A stretch of DNA of 64,000 nt from Gongronella butleri (taxonomy: Eukaryota; Mucoromycota; Mucoromycetes; Mucorales; Cunninghamellaceae), in contig JAIWZP010000032.1 of NCBI GenBank assembly GCA_025201375.1, forward strand, positions 186,001-250,000. The letters are read 5' to 3'. The position numbers and the translations under genes were made by a program. The notes under the pieces are model-generated. The model searched no databases and had not been told where the DNA came from. It saw nothing but the letters and a program-made list of their open reading frames with translations. Of this stretch, positions 45,458-56,630 are shown piece by piece. The stretch's first letter is position 1. The number at the start of each line of letters is the position of its first letter.

Positions 45458-48400
45458 ATGCAATCGGACATTACCACCCACGATACGCCAAAGGTGCGGA
45501 AAAGCAGCCCATACGAAAAAAGAATCGACAGGATTGACATTTGCATTACTCACACACACGCCTCCCCCCCTTGTTTTTTTGTTTTTGTTGTAGACTGGCT
45601 TGCCCAACGAGGAATGCCAGCAGCAATTGCAAGCTGTCAGGTGAGTCGATGAGCGCTGGAGACCGCCCAGGGGGAGGCTGACGCGCTGACTAATTTTCTC
45701 TTACATGAATGTAGGACGCTCTGGACACGACGACAAGAAGCATTGCGCGAGCTATTTGTCTTGACGGGCCACGGCGAGCACGAAAATGACGACGAAAAGG
45801 CCTGGTCGGCCTTTCTCGAACACGGTGATGACGCGACGCTCCCTGACGACAAATTGAAAGCGTTTCAGGAACGATACCAGCCAACGTAAGTCGCCTTTCG
45901 GCGTGTCTACAGCTCGAACAAGAAACCGTGTCGCGTCTTACACGCAAATTTATTCCATTTTTCATTTTTTTTCTTGTGCAAAATTTACCATTAGCATCGA
46001 TGCCGCGCTCCTCAAGCAAGTGCTTGCCGCTGTCAATGAGGGCAAATCGGCATTGGACAAACGCATGGGGCGAAAAGTGTCGATTCCGCCACCAGCGCGC
46101 ATGGTCACGCGTGGCGTTAGCGGCGCCGTGCGCCCAAAGAGCGTGGACGAGATCCTGTCGCTCTATGATGTACGTCGAAACGAGGAATTGGGGTGCGAAA
46201 CGCGTCGTGCTGATTGTTCCCCCCCTTTTTTTACAGGAAAAACCACCCACACCCGCATCTGTGCGCGATTCACGCGTCGCGCCACGCCCCGCCACATCCA
46301 ATCATGACCGCGACGCGGCGTCCAAGAGCGCCAGCTTGGCACGTGCACTCATCGACCACAACAAGCACCCACAAAGCCAATATTACAACGGGATTCGGCT
46401 GACGGACCATGCACCCGACCGCGCGCGGCCGCTCGACCTGTTTGCCTGGCATTTGCGCGCTAAAGCGCAGCCGCTGCATCAGGTGCTCGCATCATCAAAA
46501 AAGATCGTCGGCACAAAGGACTGGAAACTGGCGCGCGACGAGATGAAAGCCGTGAAAACCGTGAAAAAGATCGAAGAGCTGAAATCCGCCAACCAATGGG
46601 TGTTTCGCCAATTGAAAAAGCACCGTGCCATGCCGCGAACAAAAACACACTGGGACACCATGTTGGACGAAATGGTAAAAATGGCATAAACGGGAGGATT
46701 CAGGGAAAAGGCGGGAAAAAAGACTCACACAGGCGTTCTTATTACAGAAATGGATGCAGACCGACTTTCACGAGGAACACAAGTGGAAAATGGCGATGGC
46801 ATACATGGTGTCGCAAGCAGTGATGCAATGGCACAAGACCGAGGACAAATCGACCGTGTGTGTCAAGGTAAAAATGGCAAAAAAAGAAAAAAGAGACAGA
46901 AAGGAAGCTTAATTTTTTTTTGGTCTAGTTACGCGCGCCCCGCTTTTTGACGCCGCCGCCTGATTTGGACGAAACGGCTTTACTCGACATGGCCAAGCAG
47001 CAACAGCAGCCATTCGATGAAAATGCCAAGCTCGACGCGGCTGTTTATGACACGGAGACATCGTTACTTGAGACGCCGCCGCCATCGGCAGGGTCGTCGC
47101 AGATCGATGGGCCGCTGTCTGTTTCGACGAGTATGCTTGGGACATTGGACGAGTTGACGCCTGAACCCATGACGCCCACGCTTTCTTCTGCAGCCATCGA
47201 CGACTACCGCGCGTACGTGCAGCAATTGGATCCATTTGCACCCCTGTGTGCCATTGCGCTTGAGGACGCCGCCGCGTTTGACGTGGAATTGGTGTTTTCC
47301 GATTTGCTCTTGTACGACCCGCCCAATGCCGACAGCCATGATCCCTATTACAATCATGCCGAGGCAGGCCGCGTCGTCCCGCTTTCCGCCCTCATCACCA
47401 ACAAGAAGCGTGTCGAATCCGATACGCCGCTCGACAAACGGAAGCGCACCATTGATGGCCAACCGCTGCCTGCCGCGTATGCTCACAAGGACAAAAAGCC
47501 AAGGCTCACGCGCCATCACGTCCCACAAGCTGTGTCATGTAAGTTTCAAACCCCGCAGCGCGCGTCGATCACGCATTGTAACACCTTTCTTTTTTTTTTC
47601 TTTTTTTTTTTCAGCCCTTTTCGCACCTAAAAAGACCAAAGAGTCCATGCTGGCGCAGCCGCCTATTCCAAAACAAGGATTCAGCCATCCTGCGTCGACG
47701 TGGTCTGAGGACGACGACATTTGCTTAATTAAGCTGATCCACGACTTTTCTTTTAATTGGACTCTTATCTGCGACACGCTGAACGCGCACCGGCTGCCGA
47801 TCTCGGGTCTGAAGCGCTCGCCCTGGGAGTGCTACACGCGCTGGAAGCAAAACAACCTCACGTCGCTTTCCGGCCAGGTCAATGCGGCCTATGTGGCCAA
47901 GATGAAAAAGGATCACAACAGACGCATCGCCCTCGTCCGCATGGACACCACCAGCAAGCGTCACCGTCAGTACAATCTATTCGAGGCCATCAAAAAGACT
48001 CAAAAGAAGCGTGAGGAAACGCAAAAGCCAACCAGTATGTCAAGAAAACAAGCAAAAAAAAAAAAAAAAGGGAGAAATTTGCTCATTTTTTCTTTTTTTT
48101 GACAGGCGCGAACCAGCCGCCACCAAGCTCGGTCGACAAGCACGGGTTCAGCTCCAATGGCCAGCGCTTGCCGACGGCCATGGAAATGATGGTTGCCAAG
48201 TTTCAACGCGATCGCCAAATGGCGCAGACGTATTTGGAGCAGCGGCAATTGGCCACCTATGGCTTGGCGGGTCTTCCCATGAATGTAAGTCACGGAAAAA
48301 AAGCAAAAGAAAATGGGAGATGGCTAAATTGGCCTCACTTTTCGTAGGGATTGCCGCGTGGCATGAGTCAAGGCGCCGTGCCGCATCCGCAATTGCTTGC

Positions 48401-48458
48401 TGCCGCGCAGCAACAGCGAATGGCTCAGCTTGCCGCGCAAGCCGCGGCACAACAACAA

Positions 48459-48490
<32 letters not shown>

Positions 48491-49779
48491 ACAGCAGCAA
48501 CAACAGCTGCAGCAGCAACATCCTCGGCCGCCACAGATGCAGGCACCTCTGGCAGGCACCCCTGCAGCCGCCACATCCATGGCCAATATGGCCAATGCAC
48601 AAGCACAGCTGAACGCGTCGCTGCAACGATACCCCCAAGCACAAGCCCAAATGCACGCGCTAAGACAGCAGCAGATGGCTCTTTTAGCCGCATCGCGACA
48701 ATTTCAGCAGGCCCAATTGCAGCAACAACAGCAACATCCGGCCACACAGCCGCCCGCGCCACCCGCCTCGGCCATGCCACCACAAGGACACACCACACCC
48801 GCGTCATCCGCGTCCAATTCGCCCATCCGACCAGCTGCCACGGCGCCCGTGCAACCACCTCCAGGTAAAAATAAAAAAAGAGGGAAAAAAAGAAGAAAAC
48901 AAGGAGGAAAAAGGAAAAAAAAAGGAAAATGACCCCACTTGTGCTCACAACCTTGGCTTTTTTTATTGCATTTTTCGTGGTATACTAGTTCACACGCCGG
49001 CACCAAGTGCTGAGGTTGTTGCGCAGCAGGTATCGAACATGACGGCGCGTATGGCGACGCAAGCGGCTCCGGCTGCCATGCCAGCAACCAATGTTGCCGT
49101 GCAGGGACTGGTGAGGCCTATGGCGGGTGTTCCCATGATGAATGGGAGTGCTGCGGCCGTGACCAATGGGTCCCCGGCGACCAATGGCACGTCGACGTTA
49201 ACGCAGCAGCAGATCAACCAACAAAACGCGTCGCTCGCCCTCATGGCCGCACAATTGATGGGTTATCCGCTGCCACAATTCCCGGTGCAGCAGGCGCAAT
49301 TGCAAAGGTACATCCGCCAGCTGCAGCAGCGCCAGCAAACGACACCGGCGCCAAGCACCAGTGCCGCTCCTCAGCAGCCCAACACTACCTCGCCCGCACC
49401 CGCATCCCCCGCCGCCACGAGCACGCCGCCGCCAGTCATGCCGCCCCCTCCTCCTCCTCAGCCCGGTTCCGTGCCCCATCAGCAGGTCAGTGGCATGACA
49501 CAGCAGCAATTGGCCCAGTCCTTGCTGGCGTCCCAGCAACAGCAGCAATTGCAGCAGCGATTCCAGCAAATGGCCCAGCTGCAGCAGGTCCTCCAGCAGC
49601 AGCAATTGCTCCAGCAACAGCAGCACCTTGCCGGACAGCCACAACAGCCTCAGGCCCCCCAGCAACAGCCAATGTCCCTCAAACCCGCCGCATCCCCCGC
49701 ACCACCCGCACCCACGACCGCCTCTGTGCCCAGCCCGGCCACAAACGCCTCTTCTGTACCATCTTCTACTCAAAAATAG
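45458..49779 (+). CDS. VID21: Eaf1/Vid21, NuA4 acetyltransferase platform subunit (HSA + SANT)
   Basis: Exons: 45458-45493, 45594-45640, 45715-45885, 45995-46169, 46237-46674, 46748-46867, 46929-47538, 47615-48034, 48106-48284, 48348-48864, 48989-49779; 1167 aa, all in frame. Eaf1 is the scaffold of the NuA4 histone H4/H2A acetyltransferase. The HSA domain (about 275-325) reads HWDTMLDEMKWMQTDFHEEH and binds actin/Arp4 in the family. The SANT/Myb domain (about 560-620) reads TWSEDDDICLIKLIHDFSFN, then RSPWECYTRW. The C-terminal third is Gln-rich with a long (CAA/CAG) run at about 48450-48515 and Pro/Ala stretches, as in other Eaf1 proteins. The region between 44849 and 45457 is a T-rich leader with no gene. 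Confidence 0.92.
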
Positions 49780-50270
49780 CGCTCTTCCCATCCTTTCCCC
49801 ATTCCCCTTTCTCGAGTGTCGCCATCTTCTCCATGTTCGTCTTCATCCTCATCTTTCATCCATCCTCATCGGCATCCCCCTTCTTGTGTATATTTCTTTT
49901 CGTTTCTTTTTCTACCCCTCCACACTTTGCTTTGTTCTCAAAATGTGCATACAATACAACAAAATGCGTGTTATTTTTATTTCTTTGGTTTTTTTATTTG
50001 ATCTCCGTCATTTCAGTCAGGAAGCGCGGCAAAAAAAGGCATAAAACAAATCGTGTATGATAATCCGCATATGATACTCGTTATTTTGCGCAAAAAGGTA
50101 TGAAATCGTCACCCCTATCCCTACCAAACCCGGGGTTTGGCCAAACATGATGAAGCTGTTAATGGTGTTTTAGATGAAGTTGAGGGTGTAGAAACTCGTG
50201 ATGATGTTTAAGTGGCTGGATTTTGAGTACATAGCGATTAGGCTCAACTTTTGCAAAAAGTATCTCAAAA
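49780..50270. other. 3' region of VID21, nothing recognised
   Basis: Pyrimidine-rich 3' sequence runs to about 49960, followed by A/T-rich DNA leading into repeat C. No gene-like frame is seen. Confidence 0.5.
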
Positions 50271-50760
50271 ACAGCATGAGTCGTCATTTTGTGCCGCTTG
50301 CCGATGCAAATTTAATTTGAAATTGAATAAAGTTGTCACACAGTGTCCATTAGCCAAGTAAAATTTCGAGGACTCGCACTTTTCGGTTTACTTTGGCTGA
50401 TTTTGATTTGTTGGCGGTATTACAGTAATGTGCGATATTTTTTTGGCGCTTTTTACTACTAGTGCGCGGCACCATTCGATTCTAAAATAAATTCTACATT
50501 CGGGGGCCACGCGTTACGCCCTCTAAGAGTACTTTTTTGAGGGTTTATCATATGATACAGTACCGTATAGCAAGAGATTAAAAAGCAATAATAGCACTTT
50601 TTTTCGTGTTTTGCTATAATTGCGCGGCGTCTTTCGATTTTAAATTAAATTTTGCATCAAGGGCCGACGCGTTACACCCTATAGAAGCACTTTCTGGGAG
50701 ATGGTAACAGATTCAAATGTCTTGTCAGCCAAAATGTAAGTACTGTAAAATATGATGAAG
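50270..50760. repeat. Repeat family C, copies 2 and 3 in tandem
   Basis: About 50270-50560 matches 33860-34180. About 50590-50735 repeats its right half once more (GCGCGGCGTC-TTCGATTTTA, AATTAAATTTTGCATCAAGG, GCACTTTCTGGGAGAT). TACAGTA/TACTGTA motifs are present, as in the other C and A regions. Confidence 0.75.
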
Positions 50761-50797
50761 CACGCAAAGTGTCAACAAGTTTAGCGCGGCTGTTTAG

Positions 50798-51993
50798 GAC
50801 CCTGTGCTCACGATCCGCGACGCGTTCTCGTATTGCGATGCCACGATGCTCGCGCAGACTCTCAATTCCATAACTGCTCAATCCAAACAGGTGTCGTCAA
50901 AGATTGCCATGGTCGCGACGCAAAACATGTTAAAACGAAGCCAGCCTTACGACACAGTCATCGAGTCGAGCACCCCCAAGCGCCACGACGCCCACGACAC
51001 CAACGACGCCCAACGCGATACTGGCAAGAGCGGCAGCAGTAATAACAATGGCAGTAGTGATAGCAGCACGCACGTGCAGGGCGATGTCGGCAACGACGAC
51101 GCCGCCTCCATCGAGGCCTGCATTGAGCTTGTGCATGATCTGCAACGACCAATTCTGCGCGCTAGACAGCGAGACGGCGAGGAATATCGTGTCCTGGAGA
51201 TTCTCGATTACATGTTAAGGCAATGACAAGAGGCAGCCCTTTTTTTACTGATCCACTCCTTCTAAATAAGATTGGGCTTGATGATTGGGACATTTGCCGC
51301 CACCGACAGCGAGTCCACGGCGCAGCGCCGCTACAGCATGATATTGAGCATCATCTTTTGCAACACCTCCATCACCATCTTGGAGTAAGCAGAGTAAAAC
51401 AAGCAAGACGCCAATTGTGATTCTTTTTATTTCTAGAGGTGAAACGACCAGCAGCGCCATGAAAAATCTGCATATCTTCAACAGCACCATGATGGGCATT
51501 GGGAGCGCATCGGCAAGCAAGCATAGGCCACAAGATCAACGTAATGCTCAAGACCGGCGGCGCGAGCTCGAATACCATCGAGATCTCAAGCATTGAGGTC
51601 AAGAGAGCATCATCCGTGGGGCCTTCCGCAGTCTCGGCGCAGCAGTGCAAAATCCTGCGCACGAATGCCTCCATCCGCTTTATCTCCATGGCCCCGACCA
51701 TCGCCGTCGCGATTTGCAAAGCCGCCATTGACATTTTTGGTAAGCAAATGAAACGACAAGGGGAAACGGATAAAGAAAAGGAGGCGGAAGTGCATTGATG
51801 CTGACGGGCGCTAATCTTTTTTATTTTTATTTATTTATTTTTATTTAGACTCTGCCGCGTACTTGTACCTGTTCACGACGTCGATAGCTTAATGTTTGCA
51901 CGCTCGGTGGGTGTGGTTTTGATCTCGTGGTCGCTGAGTGATTTCGACATGCTGGCCGCCACCCTCGATTTGCTGTTTACCTACAAGGTAGCT
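50798..51993 (+). pseudogene. Decayed multi-exon gene of unrecognised family
   Basis: Exon-like pieces can be strung together. The first is 50798-51213 after an acceptor TTTAG (starts DPVLTIRDAFSYCDATMLAQ, with a Ser/Asn-rich middle). The second is 51271-51384 (FAATDSESTAQRRYSMILSI). The third is 51437 to about 51735 (GETTSSAMKNLHIFNSTMMG, then KAAIDIF), but this needs a 1-base frame change near 51525. The last begins at about 51850 (DSAAYLYLFTTSIA) and needs another change to reach SVGVVLISWSLSDFDML and the donor at 51990. There is no start codon, and the 5' side abuts repeat C. The pieces contain hydrophobic stretches that could be membrane segments. The family was not recognised; it could also be a live gene with errors in this assembly. 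Confidence 0.5.
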
Positions 51994-52079
51994 AAAATAG
52001 AGAGATGAGGAATTTGGGAACAGAACGCACAAGGTAAAAAGCATATTATACTTACCAGTCTTTACTTTGATGGACATTT

Positions 52080-53900
52080 GCAAGCATGCAAATCTCGTCC
52101 ATCGGGCGCGCTAACAATCAGGAAATGACAACCGAGTGCGCCTTTTTCGATCGGTGCCATTTTCACGACAACCCACCAAATATTTTGAGAGTCCATTCTG
52201 AATTTGTGAAAATATCAAGATTTTGGATTCATCGGCACAACGACTCGATCAACTCCCGGTTTGCTCATGAAAAAAGAGACGCGTCGATTGAACCTTTAAT
52301 AATTTGGATGACTTAACCTGGATGATTTGTGGTGTTTAATCTTGCATTTGTAAAATTGTCGAGATTTCGAATTCATCTGCACAACGATCCAGTCAACCTC
52401 TGGTTTTCAATGTCTTGTTTAACAAGGCGCGGCAAAATAGTCAGACGGCAAAGGTTGGAAGGCAATCGAATGATGATTTGTGTTGGACATTATTGAATTT
52501 GTGACAATTATTGAAAACTGTGGATGCCACGAAAACGGCCCGATCAGCCTCTGTTTTATTATTTTTCCTTCAAAGAGAGACGCTGAAATAGCCAAGTGGC
52601 AAAGTTTGGCGATGATCGACTCATGATTTTACCGCGAAATGATTTTTACAAAAACGCGGTACAGCCAAATTTTCAGCAATGTCGTGCTTCCCGACAAACC
52701 ACATGATTGACCTTTGGTTTTTTATTTTTTTCTGGAAAGAGAGGGGCAGCATCCACTACATTTAAAAGTTTCGAGCCGCTGTGATGATTCCTTGCTTGGT
52801 GACGATTTTTTTTCAAATTGAGAAAAAAAAAGGTGGGTCGGGTCAAAATGGATCTGGAGAGGCCCCCGCTTTGAGAGGTTCAAGTCCAGACAACTCATTC
52901 AAATCCGTTTGGCAACCTACACATTGGCCATCTGAGAGTCATGTCATTAGATGCTTTGACCCCTTCTTTCTTAACCAATCTGCAATAAAACTTGGGGGTC
53001 GATTAAGCCGTTTTCGAGCAAATAGCGATTAAAGCCAAATTTTAGAAAATGAAATTTCTGTAACAGTTTTGGTCGTACGCTGGTGAAACTCGGTTCATCC
53101 GACAGAGAATCGAATTCTGCATCTGTGATCACAGCCATATATCGTCCTTTGTCTTGTCCATTGCCGAGAAAAATGCAGCTGAAATGTTAGATTGAGCGTT
53201 GCAAGTGTGCAAATGTTGCGCATCGGCGTTGCCGGGCAGGGACAAAATGACACCATTGTGCGTCTCTTGCTACTTGCAAGTTTTGAGCGTGATCGATTAG
53301 CAACGCGACGCACTAGAGACAAAATTGGGAATTTATGGGGAAATGTCAATTTTCTCGTCAACGGCCAGATCAACTTCCGGTTTTTACTTTTGTTCTGAAA
53401 AAAGAGGGGCCCAAATGCCCTTATGCCGAAGTTTCGTGCAACGGGGAGCACTCGATGGAGCCTCATGTCAAATTGAAAAACGCACGATTTTCCAACGATT
53501 TTCCAAGGGGTACAGTCACGAATTTTACACCGGTGAAAACTAGGACCTCGGATCGCCGTGACATTCAACCACATGGTAGAATGCATCCATTTACCGATGA
53601 AAATGCCATAAAACCGGGGGCTCCATTGACAGGTTGTCACGTAAAGTGCAATTAGCTTCCTATTTTCGCCACAAGGCTATTTCGACAAAGACTGATGGCA
53701 GATCCTTGATATGATACGCAGCTCGTAAGAAAAAGCATAGTTTCTTGCGTACGTAACCGTCGATGATCACTTGAAAAATTGAGTTCCTGACGGAATTGAC
53801 GCGAGCGGTTCATTTGCGGAGCGACTTGGACGCGTGAAATACCCCGTCAGACTTTAATTTAAGGGCGTCCGTTTCAAGTGAAATCCATGCGTCCCGTCGC
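52080..53900. repeat. Repeat family B, copy 4, with a ~150-bp internal array
   Basis: This is collinear with 36520-38330. The first part has diverged units whose AACGA-C-GATC-ACCTC-GG cores fall at about 52238, 52382, 52533 and 52694 (spacing about 144-161). From 52840 to 53660 it is near identical to 37290-38110. It contains GGTTCAAGTCC (about 52877), which resembles a Pol III B box, also present at 37328. Confidence 0.85.
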
Positions 53901-54106
53901 ACTCTTGTGGGTTGTCTTATTTTTACACCAAGAGCTCGCATAAAAAAAAATAATAGAAAAATAATGGAGAAAACGACGCGTCGCGTATTGTCCTCGCAAG
54001 AAATGAATTTGTACAAGGTTTCATATTCATTGGCTAATAGCATAAGTGATACAAAGATAAAGGAGAGAGGTAGGGGGGGAACAATCACCCATTGAGCGGT
54101 GTGGTC

Positions 54107-55027
54107 CTACCAAAAGAGCTTGCTCCAGACGACCAAGACGATCATGGCGACGAGGAGCAAGATGATGAGGCCGAGGATGAATTTGTTGGTTGCCATGCGT
54201 CGTGCCATGACCTTGAGTGTGCGCGACGAACGATCAATATGGGCATCGGCCTCGCCAAGGGTATCTCTGGATCGCAGCAGGGTCTCGCGCTGGCCTTTGA
54301 GTGTGCCTAGGATGTTGACGCCCAGGCTTTCGGTCTCCAATGCGAGCCGATGGCTACCTTCGAGGCGGCGGCTCGACTCGCCCAGGCGCTCTGTGCCGTT
54401 CAGCAGCCGCTGGCGCTGGTCGACGGTGGCGGTGTCAAGATCCGCATCCATGTCCAACAGCAGATCGCGGCGATCCTGATTCACTTGCGGTGCCAAGCTT
54501 GCTCGTCGCTAAAAGAAAGGGGGTATGTGTGAGGGACGTGAGTCTTAAAAAGTCGCGATTTCCGGGGCTGGGCGCCTTTTTTTACCAGATCGCGTTTCAT
54601 CTTCTCGGCTTCGGATTTGAGCAATCGCAATCGAGCTTGCAGGCGCACGCGGGAGGTTGTGGGCAGGTTGGCCACCTCGCTTTCCATTTGAGTAATCTAC
54701 AAAAAGGACCATTTAGTTGGCTAGGTCCGCATGCAAATGGGGCCAATTCGTATTACAATCTCATTTGCTTCTGCAATTTCTCGCTCAGCCGTTTGCACAA
54801 TGGATTTTCTCTTGTCTACAAACAGTCAAGCACACGTGTGAGCAAAGAACAAAGCAAGGCCATGGCGCACCTTGGCACACGTTTCAGCCTTTTCAGGCGG
54901 CTAAAGCGTTAAATGGACGTTTACCTGGACTCGAAGAGCTGGTGATGGCGTCAATTGTCTTATTGACACTCGCTTGGATGGTGTGAAAGTCCTGCTCAAA
55001 GGCGTCAAACGATTCGCTGCTTGCCAT
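54107..55027 (-). CDS. VTI1: Vti1-type Qb-SNARE
   Basis: Exons (minus strand): 55027-54925, 54815-54757, 54696-54586, 54508-54107; 224 aa, all in frame. Vti1 acts in Golgi-endosome-vacuole fusion. The N-terminal three-helix V-SNARE part begins MASSESFDAFEQDFHTIQAS. The SNARE motif (about 130-190: LNGTERLGESSRRLEGSHRL, ETESLGVNILGTLKGQRETL) has Asp in DTLGEAD near the expected zero-layer region, followed by the C-terminal anchor FILGLIILLLVAMIVLVVWS. The length fits yeast Vti1 (217 aa). The last residues are basic then hydrophobic, typical of tail-anchored SNAREs. The gene is transcribed away from the TEA-domain gene. Confidence 0.93.
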
Positions 55028-56630
55028 GATAACGTGAGCGAAGGAAAAAAAAAAAGTAGCGAGCGAACAAAGAAACAAGCGTTTGGGGGGCGAGCCAAGA
55101 CTTCTGGGGAGCGGCATCAAGTCAAGCCCAAACTCCGGCCAATTCCGAAAGCGGCAATTGAATCAGCCGAGCACGTAAGGTGGCAACAAACATGACAAAA
55201 GCATGCAGATGACGCGCTGGCACCCGTTTTTTTCTTCTTCTTTACTCCAGATGAGGCGCCAAATCCCCTGTTTAGAGCGGCACACCCTATTGACAGAATT
55301 AATCAAACAGATGCAAGGGCAAAAAAAGAAAAAAAGGACGTAGGACGCGGGAGAGGCGAGGAGAAACGAGGAAAAGGGGGAAATGGTGGGGGCGAGAAGG
55401 GACGAGCGAGCCATTGAGCGAGCGAGCGGGCGGATGGAACAGATAAAAAGAAACAAGCGATGGCCCACGAGGGGAAAAGAGAGGGGGAGGGAGGAGGAGG
55501 AGAGGGTCCAAGGGCAGGGTGGCTATGAAAGGAGCAGGGGATCACAATATCATCGCATCCGCATTCATATATCGACTGCTTGTCAAATCAAATTCCCTCG
55601 TGTGTCGCCCCCCCCCCACACACGCGCACGCAGATTTTTACAAGAGGGAGCTGCTACAAGTGAAAAAAAAACGAGCCAGCCACTCAAATTGAAGATTTCA
55701 CGCGCGCGGTGTCACTCTGCCCCCCTTTCTCCTTTTTTTTTTCTCTCTCTCTCTGGATCTTTCTTTCCCCTGAGCTCCTTTTGCCTTGACTCCCCCCCCC
55801 AAAAAAATCGATGGTTCCCTTGGCCATCATTAAAATTAAATAAGTGTCCAAATGGAGGGCCGAGCCATGGTGTCTGCATCCGGGTAGTGGATCATGGATG
55901 ACGTTGACACGGTCATTGAAATCAAAAACGAAGCATTGTTTCCTGGTTGACGTGAAAAGAGGCAAATGGGTCCTGGGGAATAAGCAAAAGTTTAAGTTTT
56001 TCGTCACAAGTGATGCAATGAACGCGATGAACGAGAACCATTTGCTACGAAAAAAAAAGCCCCATTAGGCGGGTGACGTAGGAATGTTTTTTTCCTACAA
56101 GAAAAAAAATCACGGACTCTCTTGCTCTCTCACAGCGCACCTCCTTCTTATCAGCACAGACACACAGGGCTTTCTCCTGGAAAAATAAGAGCGGGCTACC
56201 TTGGACTGGAAGGAAAAAAAAAAAAGGGGCAAATGAGTACTAACCTAGAAAAATAAGGGGCAAAAAAAGAGGGAGCGGTTGCCATGGCGCTGATCGAACC
56301 CACCCATTGACGCACGCACGCACGCACACACACACGCACATGCACACACAACACACACACACAATCTCACGCACACGCGTGCGCGTGCCCTCACTCTCAC
56401 TCTCTCTCTCTCTGTCCAGAAAGAGCTTTATATTTAAGGATCACACATTGCATAAACTTGACACGCTTTTTTTTTTCTTTTCTGTTTGCAATTTTTTCTT
56501 TTCTTTTCGTTACTTTTCTCCCTCTTTCTTTGACTTTCTTTTCCCTCACAACCCGTCCATTCCCTCATCACCTATTTATTGTCCTCTCTTTCTATTTATT
56601 TTGGCTTTTTTTTTGTTTTGATTATTTTTA
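55028..56630. promoter_or_regulatory. Long divergent region between VTI1 and the TEA gene, with CA/CT microsatellites
   Basis: This 1.6-kb region has G/A-rich DNA at 55330-55520 and C/T-rich DNA at 55610-55800. A (CGCA)n/(CA)n tract runs at about 56311-56365, then (CT)n at about 56390-56415, and a pyrimidine leader to the TEA gene start follows. No gene-like frame was recognised. Long upstream regions are common for developmental regulators, but no individual site can be named. Confidence 0.4.

Noticed and set aside
48351..48932. Apparent separate Gln-rich gene within VID21
   Set aside because: It is exon 10 of VID21 plus intron read-through. Splice sites at 48347/48348 and 48864/48865 keep it in frame with the flanking exons.
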